Shown one piece after another: positions 40,901 to 50,700 of a DNA stretch of 64,000 nucleotides. A program made the translations under genes and the position numbers. The notes beneath the pieces are model-generated. The model saw nothing but the letters and a program-made list of their open reading frames with translations, was not told the origin of the DNA and did not search any database. Source of the DNA: Endotrypanum monterogeii (lineage: Eukaryota > Euglenozoa > Kinetoplastea > Trypanosomatida > Trypanosomatidae); assembly GCA_000333855.2 (NCBI GenBank), contig CM007340.1, positions 403,470 to 467,469 on the forward strand, in the 5' to 3' direction. Every line of letters begins with the position of its first letter. Positions within the stretch are counted from its first letter, which is position 1.

Positions 40901-43736
40901 GTGGTGCCCAACCCACTCCTGGTGTGCCATGGCGCATCTAGGAATTCCTCCTGCCTCTTTGCCATGTACACGAGGCAACCTCAGCTATGCGGGTTGCCTT
41001 CACGTGGGACTGTCTGAAGGCGCCACGCACCGTCATCACCCACCCACTCACCCACGGCTAGGCACACTTCAGCCTTGCGGCTACACCGGAATTGCCTCAA
41101 ACATGAAAAGCACAAGGAACATGCCGCTGCGACTCTCGCTTAGCAGCGTGGCCACCGCCCTCGAACCGTTTGCGGCGGCTCACACCTTCACTCACGCCGT
41201 ACACGCCGCAGCTGCCTTCGTCTCCTCCCTCCGTCTGCGACTCCTCTCCTGCTTTGCCACGAATCCGGGCCTCTGTGAGGTATTCATGGGGGACCGGAAA
41301 AGCGAGGACAAGATACTGCAGTACTGTTGGCATGTTGTCTTCGGCCACGTGGGGTCGGTACTGGTGAAGAAGGCAACCGCCGTTGCAGTAGCTGATGTGC
41401 GCCTCGTCTGGAAGCTGCTCGGACTCAAGACGGAGGAATGCGGGAAGGAAACACTGACGGACTACATGGTAGCCCTGCGTCGGTGCCGCACGCTTGGGAC
41501 AGCGGACATACTGGGCATGACGCATACGGATGCATCTAAGATTTGCCACGCAGACATCTCTTCGTCCCTGAATCAGTGCGTCAGACGTCTCGGAAATTTG
41601 CTGGGAAGGCACGCGGCAGCTTCCCCCCTGTCCTCGGCACCTGACACACCAACCAGCGAGATTTCCTTCGAGCTGCAAGACATGATAACTCTTCTTTCGC
41701 AGCTACACACAATTCTAGGAACTACGGGGCACATCAGCGGTGTCGTGACGGCACCCACGAACTGTATGCATGACTCCGGCGTAGAAGGCGGGGCGACAAC
41801 GGCGATGACGTTCACATCAGCACAGAGAGAAGCGCTGCTTCGATGGACTCTCCTCTCAGCAGCTGTAGGGCCCACAGAAGCTGCTGCTGCTGCTGCTGCT
41901 GCTTCTTCACACACGGTGTCAGGGCGGCACCCGTTCGCGTTTCTGTTGATTGGGCACTTGATACTCAGTGGACAGGTCACCCCTGCGTACCCCATCCAGA
42001 TGGCGGATAGCGGCGCTGGAGATGGCCACAGCAACAGCGGCCACCCGTCACGGCACGATGTACTGCTGCTTCTCAAGGATATAGGGAGATCAACAAAGGA
42101 ACTGATGCACACCTACCCCTGCGTTCGCTCGTGGGCGCTCCTCTCCTCGCCGGAGGCACCAAAGCGTGCATGGGCAATGTCCGCAGCCTGCCCGCTCGAC
42201 ACGTTAGCATTGAAGTTGGAGTATGCGCTCAGCCCTTGTGCGGCTCTGCACCTCAGCGTGCCCTCCTCCAGTGCGCACCCCATCAGCGGCGCTGCCCTGG
42301 CGATGAGATCGCGCTCGAAACCGACTCGCACTGAGCGTGGCTCCGCGGATAGCGTCGGTGAGACTCACAATTATGCCGGTGCTGTGCCGCACGACTGCAC
42401 CATCCACCTCAGCCTTCAAAGCCTCCCCTTTGAGACACTGCAATGGTGTCAACGTGAGCTCACAGAACGGTCTACCGTCGCACTTATGGAGACACGCCTT
42501 GAGCGTTACTGGCGGGGTCTTCCCCCTAACGTCGCGCAGCCCCCCACGCACGGGCACCATCTCAAAGAAATCGATAGGGCACCAGAGCTTCGCCACAGCG
42601 ACACGCTGCCTCCTTCTCCGCTGATGATGTGGTTGCTTGCCTGTCTGCAGGACATGTTGAGCCGCCCGCTTCTTCCGCAGTCGATACTGATACCATCTGG
42701 TGCTTCTGCCCAAGCAAAGTCGGACCTCACACAGCGTCCCACCTCCCAGGCTACTTTGCTTTTACACGAGCCACCCAGCTCCACCGCACCCCAGACCCAC
42801 TACACCTGGACAAAATTTGTCAGCTCTGTCTTCTTCAGCGATGCTGAAAAGGAGGAATGGACCTCAACACTGATCTCTGATCGCACCACACCCGCACCCA
42901 CACAAGCCCTCTCCTGGGTGGACCACTGCTATGTCATCGCCTTTGCTTACACGCTCGCGGAGCTGGCCGGCATAACAATGAACCTCAAATCAAGCTTCGT
43001 GTTCGACGATGACGACGACGACGACGACGCAAAGAGTGCTGACGCGTATAAACAGGCGTCGACCCCAGCAGGGAGCGTGGGCAATCGGTGTCGTGCGACA
43101 GACTCGGCGGGGCTTTCATTGCAAATGGAAACCCCCGACAACCAGCCCCAGTGTGAGCACAAGAATACCTTGCTGAGCTCTTCCTCGCTATCATCTCAGG
43201 GCTCTTTGACATCACTGAAACCAAAACTTTCCCCAGGTGAGGAACAAGAATGCGCGGCACCAGATGTGCATACCGGTGACAACAGTGCTGGAGGTGAACG
43301 TGATAGCCCCTCGAGGTGTTTCCCGAGTAACGGAGATGCAGCAACCCCGACAAGTCGACTTCATCTCACCTCGCCGGAAGCGTCTCCATGTGCATCCGTC
43401 ACTGCATCGCAGTCCCATGAAGCACCTACAGATAATGTGTGCCTGCGGTCCCAGTCTGCAGCAGCTGCCGGTCCTGTCGTGTCCCCTCTGGCACGCGGTC
43501 CTGTGGGCAAAGAATGGAAGTTGGTTTTAGAGCTCCCACCTGATTCTCGGCACAGCTGCGATGATCAAGTAACAAGCAAGTCGCTATGTCCTGCATTCTT
43601 CTCAAGTCCCACGTGGGAAGTTATGGAGAAGGTGTGCTCGAAAGTCTATCATCAGCTGCACGCCACCATACCACACAGCGATGCCGCAGAAAATGAAAAG
43701 GCGAAGAAATCGAAGGGAGCGAAATCCAGACCATAA
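37953..43736 (+). CDS. MORN-repeat protein, function unknown (1927 aa)
   Basis: MORN motifs are visible at about residues 408-438 (YEGPFVHGKRHGRGRLTAYG), 666-687 (YCGQWSAGLPHGFGAA) and 702-737 (FLGQYVEGKRRGPGTYHG), with long inserts between them. In trypanosomatids MORN proteins commonly organise membrane-associated cytoskeleton, and MORN repeats can bind lipids or mediate assembly. The C-terminal two thirds has mixed helical segments (for example VVALTTFQATFSFMYG, HAAAAFVSSLRLRLLSCF, HCYVIAFAYTLAELAG) suggesting a large folded alpha-helical region that I cannot assign. It then has an eight-Asp run near residue 1687 and a disordered, Lys-rich tail. MORN plus VPS9 proteins (alsin-like) were considered, but no VPS9 signature was found. 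An upstream in-frame ATG at 37644 would add 103 residues of spacer-like sequence. Confidence 0.7.
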   Translation: MASVSPLPQPPVVDVEDNTGLGVSRTTPPEDEQYTSPPKVRYVTYASIPCKTLPGPPIASPPTPQPRAAWPTTAVVGSPLRDLPSSLSPFTGVSSAVSANDKSDSPFQTAQQFLYSSGASLLQYANPSLYLPVRSGVDASGGASTGSLEELSQEVQRNLLKSTAAAAALKERYAAESAPIATSNSTASRSGGVDWKKIEWVRQQCRYTGEALLQSPVKAAQESETAGQQESAPPTADAAVDAAPPPPSSQVSSFSTPNTAAATGSTQVEEKSVGTRLVQSLLHPFTQPTASSTAAVEATGAAADDTVTDTVVPHGNGVMTYLLYCKPKNGDYVHLSGDDARENRGSSALPLTVPPASPFLPLDLIPTAYCPPLTEIESTTVSKDGPTSSGAEATTAAPPPSNLLLLSLIVYEGPFVHGKRHGRGRLTAYGRVVLECDWSEDVPSLMAPWPIWPSSRSEVSRAPTLWNVAAHVWTPAAVAPAPSSTLDNPHLQRVHRTAKDATHVSEASQCPSRAPSGIWSVAVSQAYMGSLTLATVANKRLLAKIEVCMGTPAIPLTAKELTGARGTRYVVLPIPRPGHPSDRQCFSDAFRGLGWANHAVFLPDDFGEAHFRADGGLERSDALSASSARTVPSPEGPFHPPIRVPGAPSAAAPVRHASLSKSSRCWQYCGQWSAGLPHGFGAAAERLTDPTAGTVPPHYPWRTLFLGQYVEGKRRGPGTYHGVQGSEATGVVLCGTWPRQEHSSINPDTAPAASEHQEQATANIVLLPASSAGVMLSTDCEPATAASSRPPPTLSSFFSLQGARWISSETDDGGCSGYGNGSGGGFFSAAKLRQSSAALSGMWEPLFRDVDDAVTRGDPKPLFDYEDSGDAISRESLEDETVASNVSPSRKALLWRQACRIMDTFVTSSECVVALTTFQATFSFMYGADLAMEPAAREAEAASPQTPSAPSELLKAASKLLDRLGNAATLASSSSAASSMDCPWCPTHSWCAMAHLGIPPASLPCTRGNLSYAGCLHVGLSEGATHRHHPPTHPRLGTLQPCGYTGIASNMKSTRNMPLRLSLSSVATALEPFAAAHTFTHAVHAAAAFVSSLRLRLLSCFATNPGLCEVFMGDRKSEDKILQYCWHVVFGHVGSVLVKKATAVAVADVRLVWKLLGLKTEECGKETLTDYMVALRRCRTLGTADILGMTHTDASKICHADISSSLNQCVRRLGNLLGRHAAASPLSSAPDTPTSEISFELQDMITLLSQLHTILGTTGHISGVVTAPTNCMHDSGVEGGATTAMTFTSAQREALLRWTLLSAAVGPTEAAAAAAAASSHTVSGRHPFAFLLIGHLILSGQVTPAYPIQMADSGAGDGHSNSGHPSRHDVLLLLKDIGRSTKELMHTYPCVRSWALLSSPEAPKRAWAMSAACPLDTLALKLEYALSPCAALHLSVPSSSAHPISGAALAMRSRSKPTRTERGSADSVGETHNYAGAVPHDCTIHLSLQSLPFETLQWCQRELTERSTVALMETRLERYWRGLPPNVAQPPTHGHHLKEIDRAPELRHSDTLPPSPLMMWLLACLQDMLSRPLLPQSILIPSGASAQAKSDLTQRPTSQATLLLHEPPSSTAPQTHYTWTKFVSSVFFSDAEKEEWTSTLISDRTTPAPTQALSWVDHCYVIAFAYTLAELAGITMNLKSSFVFDDDDDDDDAKSADAYKQASTPAGSVGNRCRATDSAGLSLQMETPDNQPQCEHKNTLLSSSSLSSQGSLTSLKPKLSPGEEQECAAPDVHTGDNSAGGERDSPSRCFPSNGDAATPTSRLHLTSPEASPCASVTASQSHEAPTDNVCLRSQSAAAAGPVVSPLARGPVGKEWKLVLELPPDSRHSCDDQVTSKSLCPAFFSSPTWEVMEKVCSKVYHQLHATIPHSDAAENEKAKKSKGAKSRP

Positions 43737-44426
43737 GCACCAAAAGAGGGGGGGGGCAAGAGAGGCGATGTCGGTGGGTCCTTGGGCTGTCGTTGTACCA
43801 CAAGTCTCGGATAGGAAGAAAAATTTTCTTTTAATGCAGCAGATAACGATCAGTGAGAGGCCTCGCTCGCTTTCCCCCACCCACCCTCAATGGCTTCCCT
43901 TCCCCTGAATGAAAAAGGCAAACGCACTATCGAAGGCACGGAACAACAAGCACACGTATTACCACGCAAATGCACCGAGTCCATATATATATATATATGG
44001 AGAGAGAGAGAAATGTATATGTGTGTGATGATCTGTATAAAACGAGGGGGAAAGAGCGAGGGGGGTCCGGTTTTTTTTTTCCTCGATCGGTCAAACATCG
44101 TCTGTTTCTGGACACATTACGAATCTGAGGGAATCCCCATCATTTGGAACGTCGTGGGACGTGGCCATGCTCCCTCGCTGCCCCCACCCCCATCCCCACC
44201 CCCCTCTTCTCGTAGGGGAGTATCACCATATGGATATTCGTATCTTCTTAATGCTCTTTCTATTTGGCAGTTTTCTCCCATCTCTATTCTGCACCCCAAA
44301 CCTCTCCTCTCTGTTCCTCCTCCATCTCTTCCTGTCCCAGTGTGCGGGTATTTCCCTTTTTTTTTCTTTTGTGCTGTTGTTGCTCCCAAACCTTTGTTTC
44401 TTTGTAGTTAGAGTGACTCACTGACT

Positions 44427-44463
<37 letters not shown>

Positions 44464-44611
44464 TCCTAGTTTTCTCTTTTGTATCTGTGTGTGTGTGTAT
44501 CTCTGTTGCTCTCCTTTCCCTGCTCAGGGCACCTCTTCCCCCCCCCTCTCCCTCCCGACATCGCCGCCCTCCATCTCTGTCTACCCGCCCTATCCCCACA
44601 CCCTCACAGCG
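43737..44611. other. Spacer with compound microsatellites
   Basis: Contains a TA-GA compound tract (43984-44011) and a (CA)7(TA)11 compound tract (44427-44463). A pyrimidine tract ends at AG 44526-44527, a likely splice acceptor 85 bases before the next ATG. Confidence 0.6.
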
Positions 44612-46993
44612 ATGAACATCACAACGGACAGCAGCACCTTCATGCAGACGGACGAAAAGGTAAGTCAACACTCCTCGACCGCCTCGGCCGCTGTGACGTG
44701 GTTCGCCATCAACCACCAGAAAGGCTCCAAAGGGTTTCATAGTATTCGCAAGTCAGGAGAGAGGGAGTCACTCGAAGCCGTGGACGAAGAAATGACTAAC
44801 ACTTTCGATGAGCAGCAGCCAGGGGAACCAAGTCTATCCACCTCAAGCAGAAAGAGCAGCACCACGACTGGGGGCAGACCTGGCGCCCACTGGAGGGCCA
44901 GCATCCGTGGTGACGCTCAAGCCACCATTGGCACAGACCGTCAGAGAGCGTTAGATGATGAGTATGGGCGCCCCTCGGGGAACTCGAGGCGCCCCACCAA
45001 CTCATATCCAGGACGTCCCTCCTCTGTTGACAGAGACGTGCCGCAGAGAAACATCGCAAAACAACATCTACGCCAACCTCAATCTGCAAACTCAAGCGCT
45101 GCCTTCAGGGACTGTGCGCAGGCTGCAGCGACACCACTGCGCAGTAACTTCAACGGGCCAGGCGGACCAGGTCGCTCTGGAACCTATGGCGCCGCAGCAC
45201 ACACACAGGAATCCCCGTACCCCTCCACCCCGCCCCCGCCCAACACGAGCGCGCTCTACTCCTTCTCTGACAGCTACGCAATTCCGCACAGCGCGGCAGC
45301 CAATGCGCCGTCGTTCTCTGCCGCCTACCCGCCAGCCCTGAGCACCGGCCCCAGGTACTCCGCTGCCCGATCTACCAACGGATCCTTGAACCGCGAAGTC
45401 ATCGCCAGACCGCATGGAAAGTCGACTGGCCAACCCTCTGCCCTGGCCGCTGCAGGCATCGTTGCGCTGGTGGACCACTCGCTCCCGAAGAAAGACGAGG
45501 TGGAACACGGGCGGCGGAAGCGTCGCTGGGGTACTGCGGCATCGGACGCAGACCCTCACGGGGAGCGACCGCGCCGCGACCGTCGTATGGATACACGAGG
45601 CGGCGCGGTAGGGGGGTATGGAGGATACTCCGACGAGGAAGACGAGGGCGCGCAAGAGGCAGAGACGGAAAGCAACTCGTCCGTCGAAGACAGCTACAGT
45701 TACAGCTACAGCTACAGCTATAGCTACAGTGATAGCGAGGCAGACTACGAGTACTACGAAGAGTTCTATGAGGAGGAAGTTGAGGAAGACGAAGAGGGTG
45801 AAGAAGAACCCCGCATTGACTTGATCGATGGGGATGGTCACGGCTACACCCTGCATGACATCCTGTACGGTACCCCGAAAGCGGGTGCGAACGCCAAAAG
45901 AGATTACAACAAAGACTTTGGCGATTCCGCATTTCCAGGCAGGCACATCCGCCCAGAGTCGAAGAGCAAGAACAAACATTCCATTCGTCGAAGTCATTCG
46001 CACCCGCGCCATGGCAATGAGGAACACCGCGGTGATTGGACGCCGGAGCGCATACGTGGACATCGCTACCAGAAAGGCTCCCATCGATCCTACCGAGAGA
46101 GTAGCAGTAGGGATAGCGAGCACGAGCAGCACGTCGCGGGCGGCCGAAGGCACAGACAGAGTGCATACGAGCATGGCGAGCCCTACACAGAAGGCACCTT
46201 CAAAACATCGAAGAAGGCCAAGTCGCGCGGTCACTACGGCACGACGGCGGATCTGGACGGGTTGATCAAACCGAGAACGACTGACTCCGACAGCGATCCG
46301 CGAAACGAACCGGTAACCAGCGCTGCACCGGCGGGAAAGAAAACCCCAACTGCCTCCTACTCGAGCTCCAGAGACTCTGAGGATAGCGATGACGAATTGG
46401 CGGCCACCCTGGAAAGTCGCAAGCGTCATCAGCCCCGGAAGGATGCCAAGACGAAGCATCGTCGCAACCGGCACGCCGGCAGCAACCGTGGTAGCGAAGA
46501 AGAAAGCGGTGATGAATCGACTCTCTCTCCGATGGGTGGCGTAACTGCTGCGAAGGAACGCAGTGCCCACACCTCAAAAAATGCAGCCGGAGCACTGGCA
46601 TCTGAGGATCACCAGGACCCCGAAAATGAAAACAGCAATGACGTTCGAGTCAAGGAAACGGAGGAGACGGCACTGATCGACAATTGTAGCTCGAAGATCT
46701 GCGGCAGTGGGGTTGAGGAGGGCAAGCCTGTCAACATGTCAGCCCCAGGACAGGAGTCCACGGCTACTGGCAGTAAAGCAAAGGAAAATACCTCAGGTGC
46801 AAAGCACAAGACAGATGATGGGGACATGACAAACGCTGCCACCGTAAAAAAGGAGGCAGATAAAAAGAAAAAAAAGGCGGATTGTTTTCCCTTTTCAGCT
46901 GCCGCTCAAAGGACACGTCAGGGCTGGAGAAGAAGGGGAAGGGGAAGGGGAAGGGGAAGGATGGCGATCAAAAAGAAGACAAGGAAAAAGTGA
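44612..46993 (+). CDS. Charged Ser/Tyr/Lys-rich hypothetical protein, N-terminal frame
   Basis: I do not recognise the family. The frame starts at the first in-frame ATG after the acceptor near 44527 and gives 793 residues. It has a Ser/Pro-rich N-terminus and a Ser-Tyr repeat (about residues 360-376, seven SY units) running into an acidic Tyr/Glu tract (YEYYEEFYEEEVEEDEEGEEE). An Arg/Ser/His-rich centre follows, with SRDSE elements that recall RS-type RNA-binding-associated proteins, and then a Lys/Glu-rich end. No RNA-recognition motif is seen. The last 40 residues (RTRQGWRRRGRGRGRG...) are probably out of frame: the reading should move by -1 at the A8 run (46868-46875) into the frame that ends at 47727. 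Confidence 0.7.
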   Translation: MNITTDSSTFMQTDEKVSQHSSTASAAVTWFAINHQKGSKGFHSIRKSGERESLEAVDEEMTNTFDEQQPGEPSLSTSSRKSSTTTGGRPGAHWRASIRGDAQATIGTDRQRALDDEYGRPSGNSRRPTNSYPGRPSSVDRDVPQRNIAKQHLRQPQSANSSAAFRDCAQAAATPLRSNFNGPGGPGRSGTYGAAAHTQESPYPSTPPPPNTSALYSFSDSYAIPHSAAANAPSFSAAYPPALSTGPRYSAARSTNGSLNREVIARPHGKSTGQPSALAAAGIVALVDHSLPKKDEVEHGRRKRRWGTAASDADPHGERPRRDRRMDTRGGAVGGYGGYSDEEDEGAQEAETESNSSVEDSYSYSYSYSYSYSDSEADYEYYEEFYEEEVEEDEEGEEEPRIDLIDGDGHGYTLHDILYGTPKAGANAKRDYNKDFGDSAFPGRHIRPESKSKNKHSIRRSHSHPRHGNEEHRGDWTPERIRGHRYQKGSHRSYRESSSRDSEHEQHVAGGRRHRQSAYEHGEPYTEGTFKTSKKAKSRGHYGTTADLDGLIKPRTTDSDSDPRNEPVTSAAPAGKKTPTASYSSSRDSEDSDDELAATLESRKRHQPRKDAKTKHRRNRHAGSNRGSEEESGDESTLSPMGGVTAAKERSAHTSKNAAGALASEDHQDPENENSNDVRVKETEETALIDNCSSKICGSGVEEGKPVNMSAPGQESTATGSKAKENTSGAKHKTDDGDMTNAATVKKEADKKKKKADCFPFSAAAQRTRQGWRRRGRGRGRGRMAIKKKTRKK

Positions 46994-47727
46994 AGGAAGA
47001 AAAGAAGGAAAAGAAAGAAAAGGAGGAAAAAAAAGAAAAGAAGGAAAAGAAAGAAAAGGGGGAGAAGAAGAAAGGCGGTCTTTGGGGGTGGTCCTGCTCT
47101 TCAAAGAATACCGCTGACGTAAAAAAGAAGAAAGCGGACCCCAATTCTGCTTCCAACGGCGAGGTGAAAGAAAAGGATGCGAATCTCGATGCAGCATCAC
47201 GAGCGGCGAGTCCAGGAAATGAGGAGCCCAGTCACCTTCCTCTGAGAAAGAGGAGCGAGAAAACGACAGAAGTAGAGAGCATATCATCGAAGACAAAGCA
47301 GCAGCAGGAAAAAGAGGAAGAGCCTATGATCGGCACACAAACACACATGGCTCCCCCATCTCTATCAGCAACCTTGAGAGAGGAGCACCAACACAGCGAT
47401 TCATCCCCGCCGAGGAAGGGTGAACGCCGCATGACTCAAACACCCTTGGATAGTATTTCTGGCGCGGCTGCCCCTTCGAACCCAGTGCCGTCTGGAGCAG
47501 ATGTGAACACCCGTGATACTAAGAAGGAATCGCGTCCTCCGACATCGAGGTCCACACCACGAGCGGCACGTCAAGCGCACCACCCGCATAGCCACAAGGG
47601 GTCCACAGCGGCCCAAAGCGGTGAAGCCTCAGCGGCGGTCAAGGGACAAAAGAAACGACGCCACCGCCGAGATCAAACACGTGCCGCTGAAAAGTCGAGG
47701 AACAAAAGGCAAGAAAACGAACAGTGA
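46864..47727 (+). CDS. Charged Lys-rich protein, C-terminal frame (continuation)
   Basis: This is the -1 frame continuation of the 44612 gene. It has no ATG near its beginning and a stop at 46861, so it is not an independent gene. It carries a (KG)n then (KEKKEKKE)n coiled-coil-like tract. A duplicated cysteine motif supports this frame: GGLFSLFSCRSKDTSGLEKK just after the slip site, and GGLWGWSCSSKNTADVKKKK about 60 residues later. The rest is Ser/Pro/Arg-rich, ending in a basic tail with Lys/Arg clusters that could act as a nuclear localisation signal. No enzyme motif is visible. Confidence 0.65.
   Translation, partial: KEKKGGLFSLFSCRSKDTSGLEKKGKGKGKGKDGDQKEDKEKVKEEKKEKKEKEEKKEKKEKKEKGEKKKGGLWGWSCSSKNTADVKKKKADPNSASNGEVKEKDANLDAASRAASPGNEEPSHLPLRKRSEKTTEVESISSKTKQQQEKEEEPMIGTQTHMAPPSLSATLREEHQHSDSSPPRKGERRMTQTPLDSISGAAAPSNPVPSGADVNTRDTKKESRPPTSRSTPRAARQAHHPHSHKGSTAAQSGEASAAVKGQKKRRHRRDQTRAAEKSRNKRQENEQ
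46868..46876 (+). other. A8 run / A-AAA-AAG slippery heptamer at a frame break
   Basis: The upstream frame reads AAA AAA AAG here, so positions 46870-46876 form the canonical -1 slippery heptamer A AAA AAG. A -1 shift leads directly into GGC GGA TTG and the downstream frame 46864-47727. A one-base loss from a true A9 run in the assembly would look the same and is the simpler explanation. Confidence 0.6.
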
Positions 47728-50700
47728 GCGCAACCCTCACTCTCTCGCCTGATGCTGACAACCGTGAATCGAACCCTCTGCCAATGCGACTGAGACTGCA
47801 GGGATCACGTACGCATTGACTTATTTCTTCCTCTCTCTCCTCCTTCTTTGTGATTGTGTATGTGTGTGTGTTTTTTGGGGAGGGGGGGTATTAATGCCGT
47901 TGGATTAATATGGGTGTTCGTTTTTTTTCTTTCTTAGTTCTGAGGAGGAGATACATCTCGTATGGTGCAATCCTTTCAACTGGGCTTCTCCTTTTGTACG
48001 AGAGAGAGGGGGTGAGGGTGAGACTCAGTGCATATATATATATAGATATATATTTATTTATTTATACGTTTTTTTTTCTCTGTTCTTTACGCTTTCCTTC
48101 CACTCCTCCTCCCCCTCTTCACTCCTTTGTTTCCCTGTCTGTCTGAAGGTGCTCAAGTGAGGACATCACTTCGGGTCCAACATTAGGAATTATCTACACA
48201 AACTTGATATATTTATTTATACATGCCTCTGTAGGCTTTTTGTTCCTCGCTGGTATGCTTGTTGATATATATATATACATCTATAGATATGTGTCTCTCT
48301 GGAAGCAGTGTGTATTGTGCGAGAAACAGCCGAAGGATTCCTTTGCTGTAACTCAGTGTGCACATGAGCAATCGACTGCAAATACAACATTGGGTTTACC
48401 CAGAGACTTTTTATTCCTCCTTTTTTTTGTTGTTGTTTTGTTTTGTTTGCTTAGATACATCTTTGTTATTGGTTCAACACCGCTGTCATGCTTTGAAAGC
48501 GGCATAGGGAAAAAGAGCACGCGAGTATTTATCTCTATGCATTGGTGGATGTGTCGGTGGGTAATTTGGCGGTGCTCATCTTGACGCCCCTTTTCCTTTT
48601 TTTTCTCCTCCCCTCGTTGTACTTGTTCTCAACATGCCCCTCTCTCCCCTCCAATTTTTTTTTTCACTTTCTTCTTTTTTTTGTTGTCTATCGGTTTCAT
48701 TTATGCATCCTTTAACTTCTCCCCTTCTTAGACGCTTTTTTTTTTTTGCCTGTTTGAAGAATGAGGAATGGAAGCGAGGAGAGAATCACCACTCTCGCTT
48801 TTCTCTCCCTCGTCCACTCTCTGTGTGTGGTGGGGGGGGGGAGGAGGGGGGGATTTCTCTGGAGATGCCGCTGTCACTGCAACGCCCAAACCGTGATGAG
48901 TGGCCTTACCACCACCAGGTGTACACATCACCCCAATTTACATAGAATACCCTCTTCTTTCTCCCACATTTCGAAAGGCATCGCGTATGCCGCTTTTTTC
49001 TCGAGCGCATCAGGCAAAACGTTTTGGATACAAAAAAAAGCACAGTTGCACTCTGTCGAGCACACACACACACACACACCAGTGCCTCCCGTTGGGCGTG
49101 GATGTATGCGAGTACGGTTCTGCTAAGATAAAAATTGGTATCCGTTATTGTTCTCCGGCTTGGGAGATTGATCTTCCTCTTTTCACCTCCATCAACCCCA
49201 CTTCCCTCCCTCCCCCCCCCGCAACTCTTGCTCCAAACTAGAAGACTCAAATAAATATATAGTGGCATCCTCCCTTTTGTTGTTATTCTGTTGTCATGAA
49301 AAAAAAAAAAAACATTCTATAAAAAGAGTAATGAAAGTCACAAGGCTTCTGTCCTGTCGTGCATCCGTATTGGTACTGCGTTCAGGAGGGGGAGGGGGGT
49401 GTCAGCGCAGCTGAAGCGCAGCCCTTTTTTCTTCCCTCTCGACGACGACTTTGATCAGCAACTCCCCCTGCTCACTGGTGGTGGGAAAAGGAAAATGAGT
49501 CATCAATACCATCACGCGCTCCTTATAAAAGAATGTATAGGGCTGTGCGAATGAATACCCAGACACACACACACACACATATATATATATATGTGTGTGT
49601 GTGTGTGTCTGGGTTGTTTTGTTCCTTGTGTAGCTGCTTTAGATATCTATAAAGTCCCTTTCCCCCCTTCTCTCCTCCTCTCTCCCCGCTCCGTCAGGGT
49701 ACGCCCACAGAATTAAATGGATTGCACTGTGCGCAGCAACTGCCCATGTGTGACCATGTATACCTAACCTGCAAATATGTACACACCCACATATATATAT
49801 ATATGAATAAAAATAAAGAAAAAATGTCAAGAACACCTGCATACTTACAACTGCAGCGATGCCGGAAGCATCAAAACGAAAGTCAAAAAATCAAAAAGAA
49901 AAGTCTCTTAAAGAAAGTAGAATGCCTACCTGAAGGCATTAGTCATAATAATATGGGATTATGAATATCTATGTCATCGCCGGTGGAAACGAGGATTCGA
50001 CCCAGCGTGCTGCTTTTGATCATTGCCTACCTATCCTTCTGTCCTGTCTCCTCCCGTTCTATCTCAGCTTTCCCCTATCTTGAGTGGATGTGTGTATTCC
50101 ACAGTAGCGTGTGCGCACGTTTTTTTTTTCCCCGAGTCTTCTTGAATTGTTTTTTGCGCTGACAAAACAACAACGGTACAAAGACACATACCTTTTTTAT
50201 TTCTGACGTCATCACCTCTGTAACTCAGTCACATTGCACCGCCGTCATCATCCACCAGTGTGTGTGTGCGTTTCTGATCACACACACACACACGCGCGGG
50301 CGCACGCACAGCATAATACCCCCCTTCTCATCAGTGAGACTCCTTATCCCCTCTCCACTTCTCTCGAAAGCGACTCTTTTTTCCCCTTTTTTTTACTCGC
50401 GCACGTCGGTGTGTGTTCGCCTCTGTGAATTTGTGATTGTGTTTTCTCCTTTTTAGAGCACCTTCACCTCATCTGCATCCCACACGTGTGTGTGTGTGTG
50501 TATTGGTGGTACTGCTGAGTTCTGTGAATCCTCTGTTTTGTCTGAAAAAAAGGAGGGGTCGCTGTGACCATCTTCGATCGACCTTTTTTTTTCCAGCACG
50601 GCAGGGGTATTAGCGCGCACAGCTACCCGCCGTTTCTCTAAGCACGGTTGCGCCTCCTTCCCTTCACCGTTTGTGCGTGTGTTGGTGTAAGTGTGTGGAT

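Noticed and set aside
40600..43000. VPS9 or RhoGEF domain in the MORN protein (alsin-like)
   Set aside because: Helical segments are present, but I could not find a VPS9 or DH signature.
44655..44665. Perfect cis-intron donor-like AAG|GTAAGT just after the start of the charged-protein gene
   Set aside because: Cis introns are known in only a couple of trypanosomatid genes, the frame runs on uninterrupted through the site, and no matching branch-acceptor with improved coding was seen.
45092..46570. 492-codon open frame on the minus strand
   Set aside because: It is the mirror of the Arg/Ser-rich plus-strand gene, and its composition (Val, Cys, Arg runs) is what antisense reading of that gene gives. 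No minus-strand gene is supported elsewhere.
49985..50010. tRNA T-loop-like GGATTCGACCC
   Set aside because: No acceptor stem, D-arm or box A sequence could be fitted around it.
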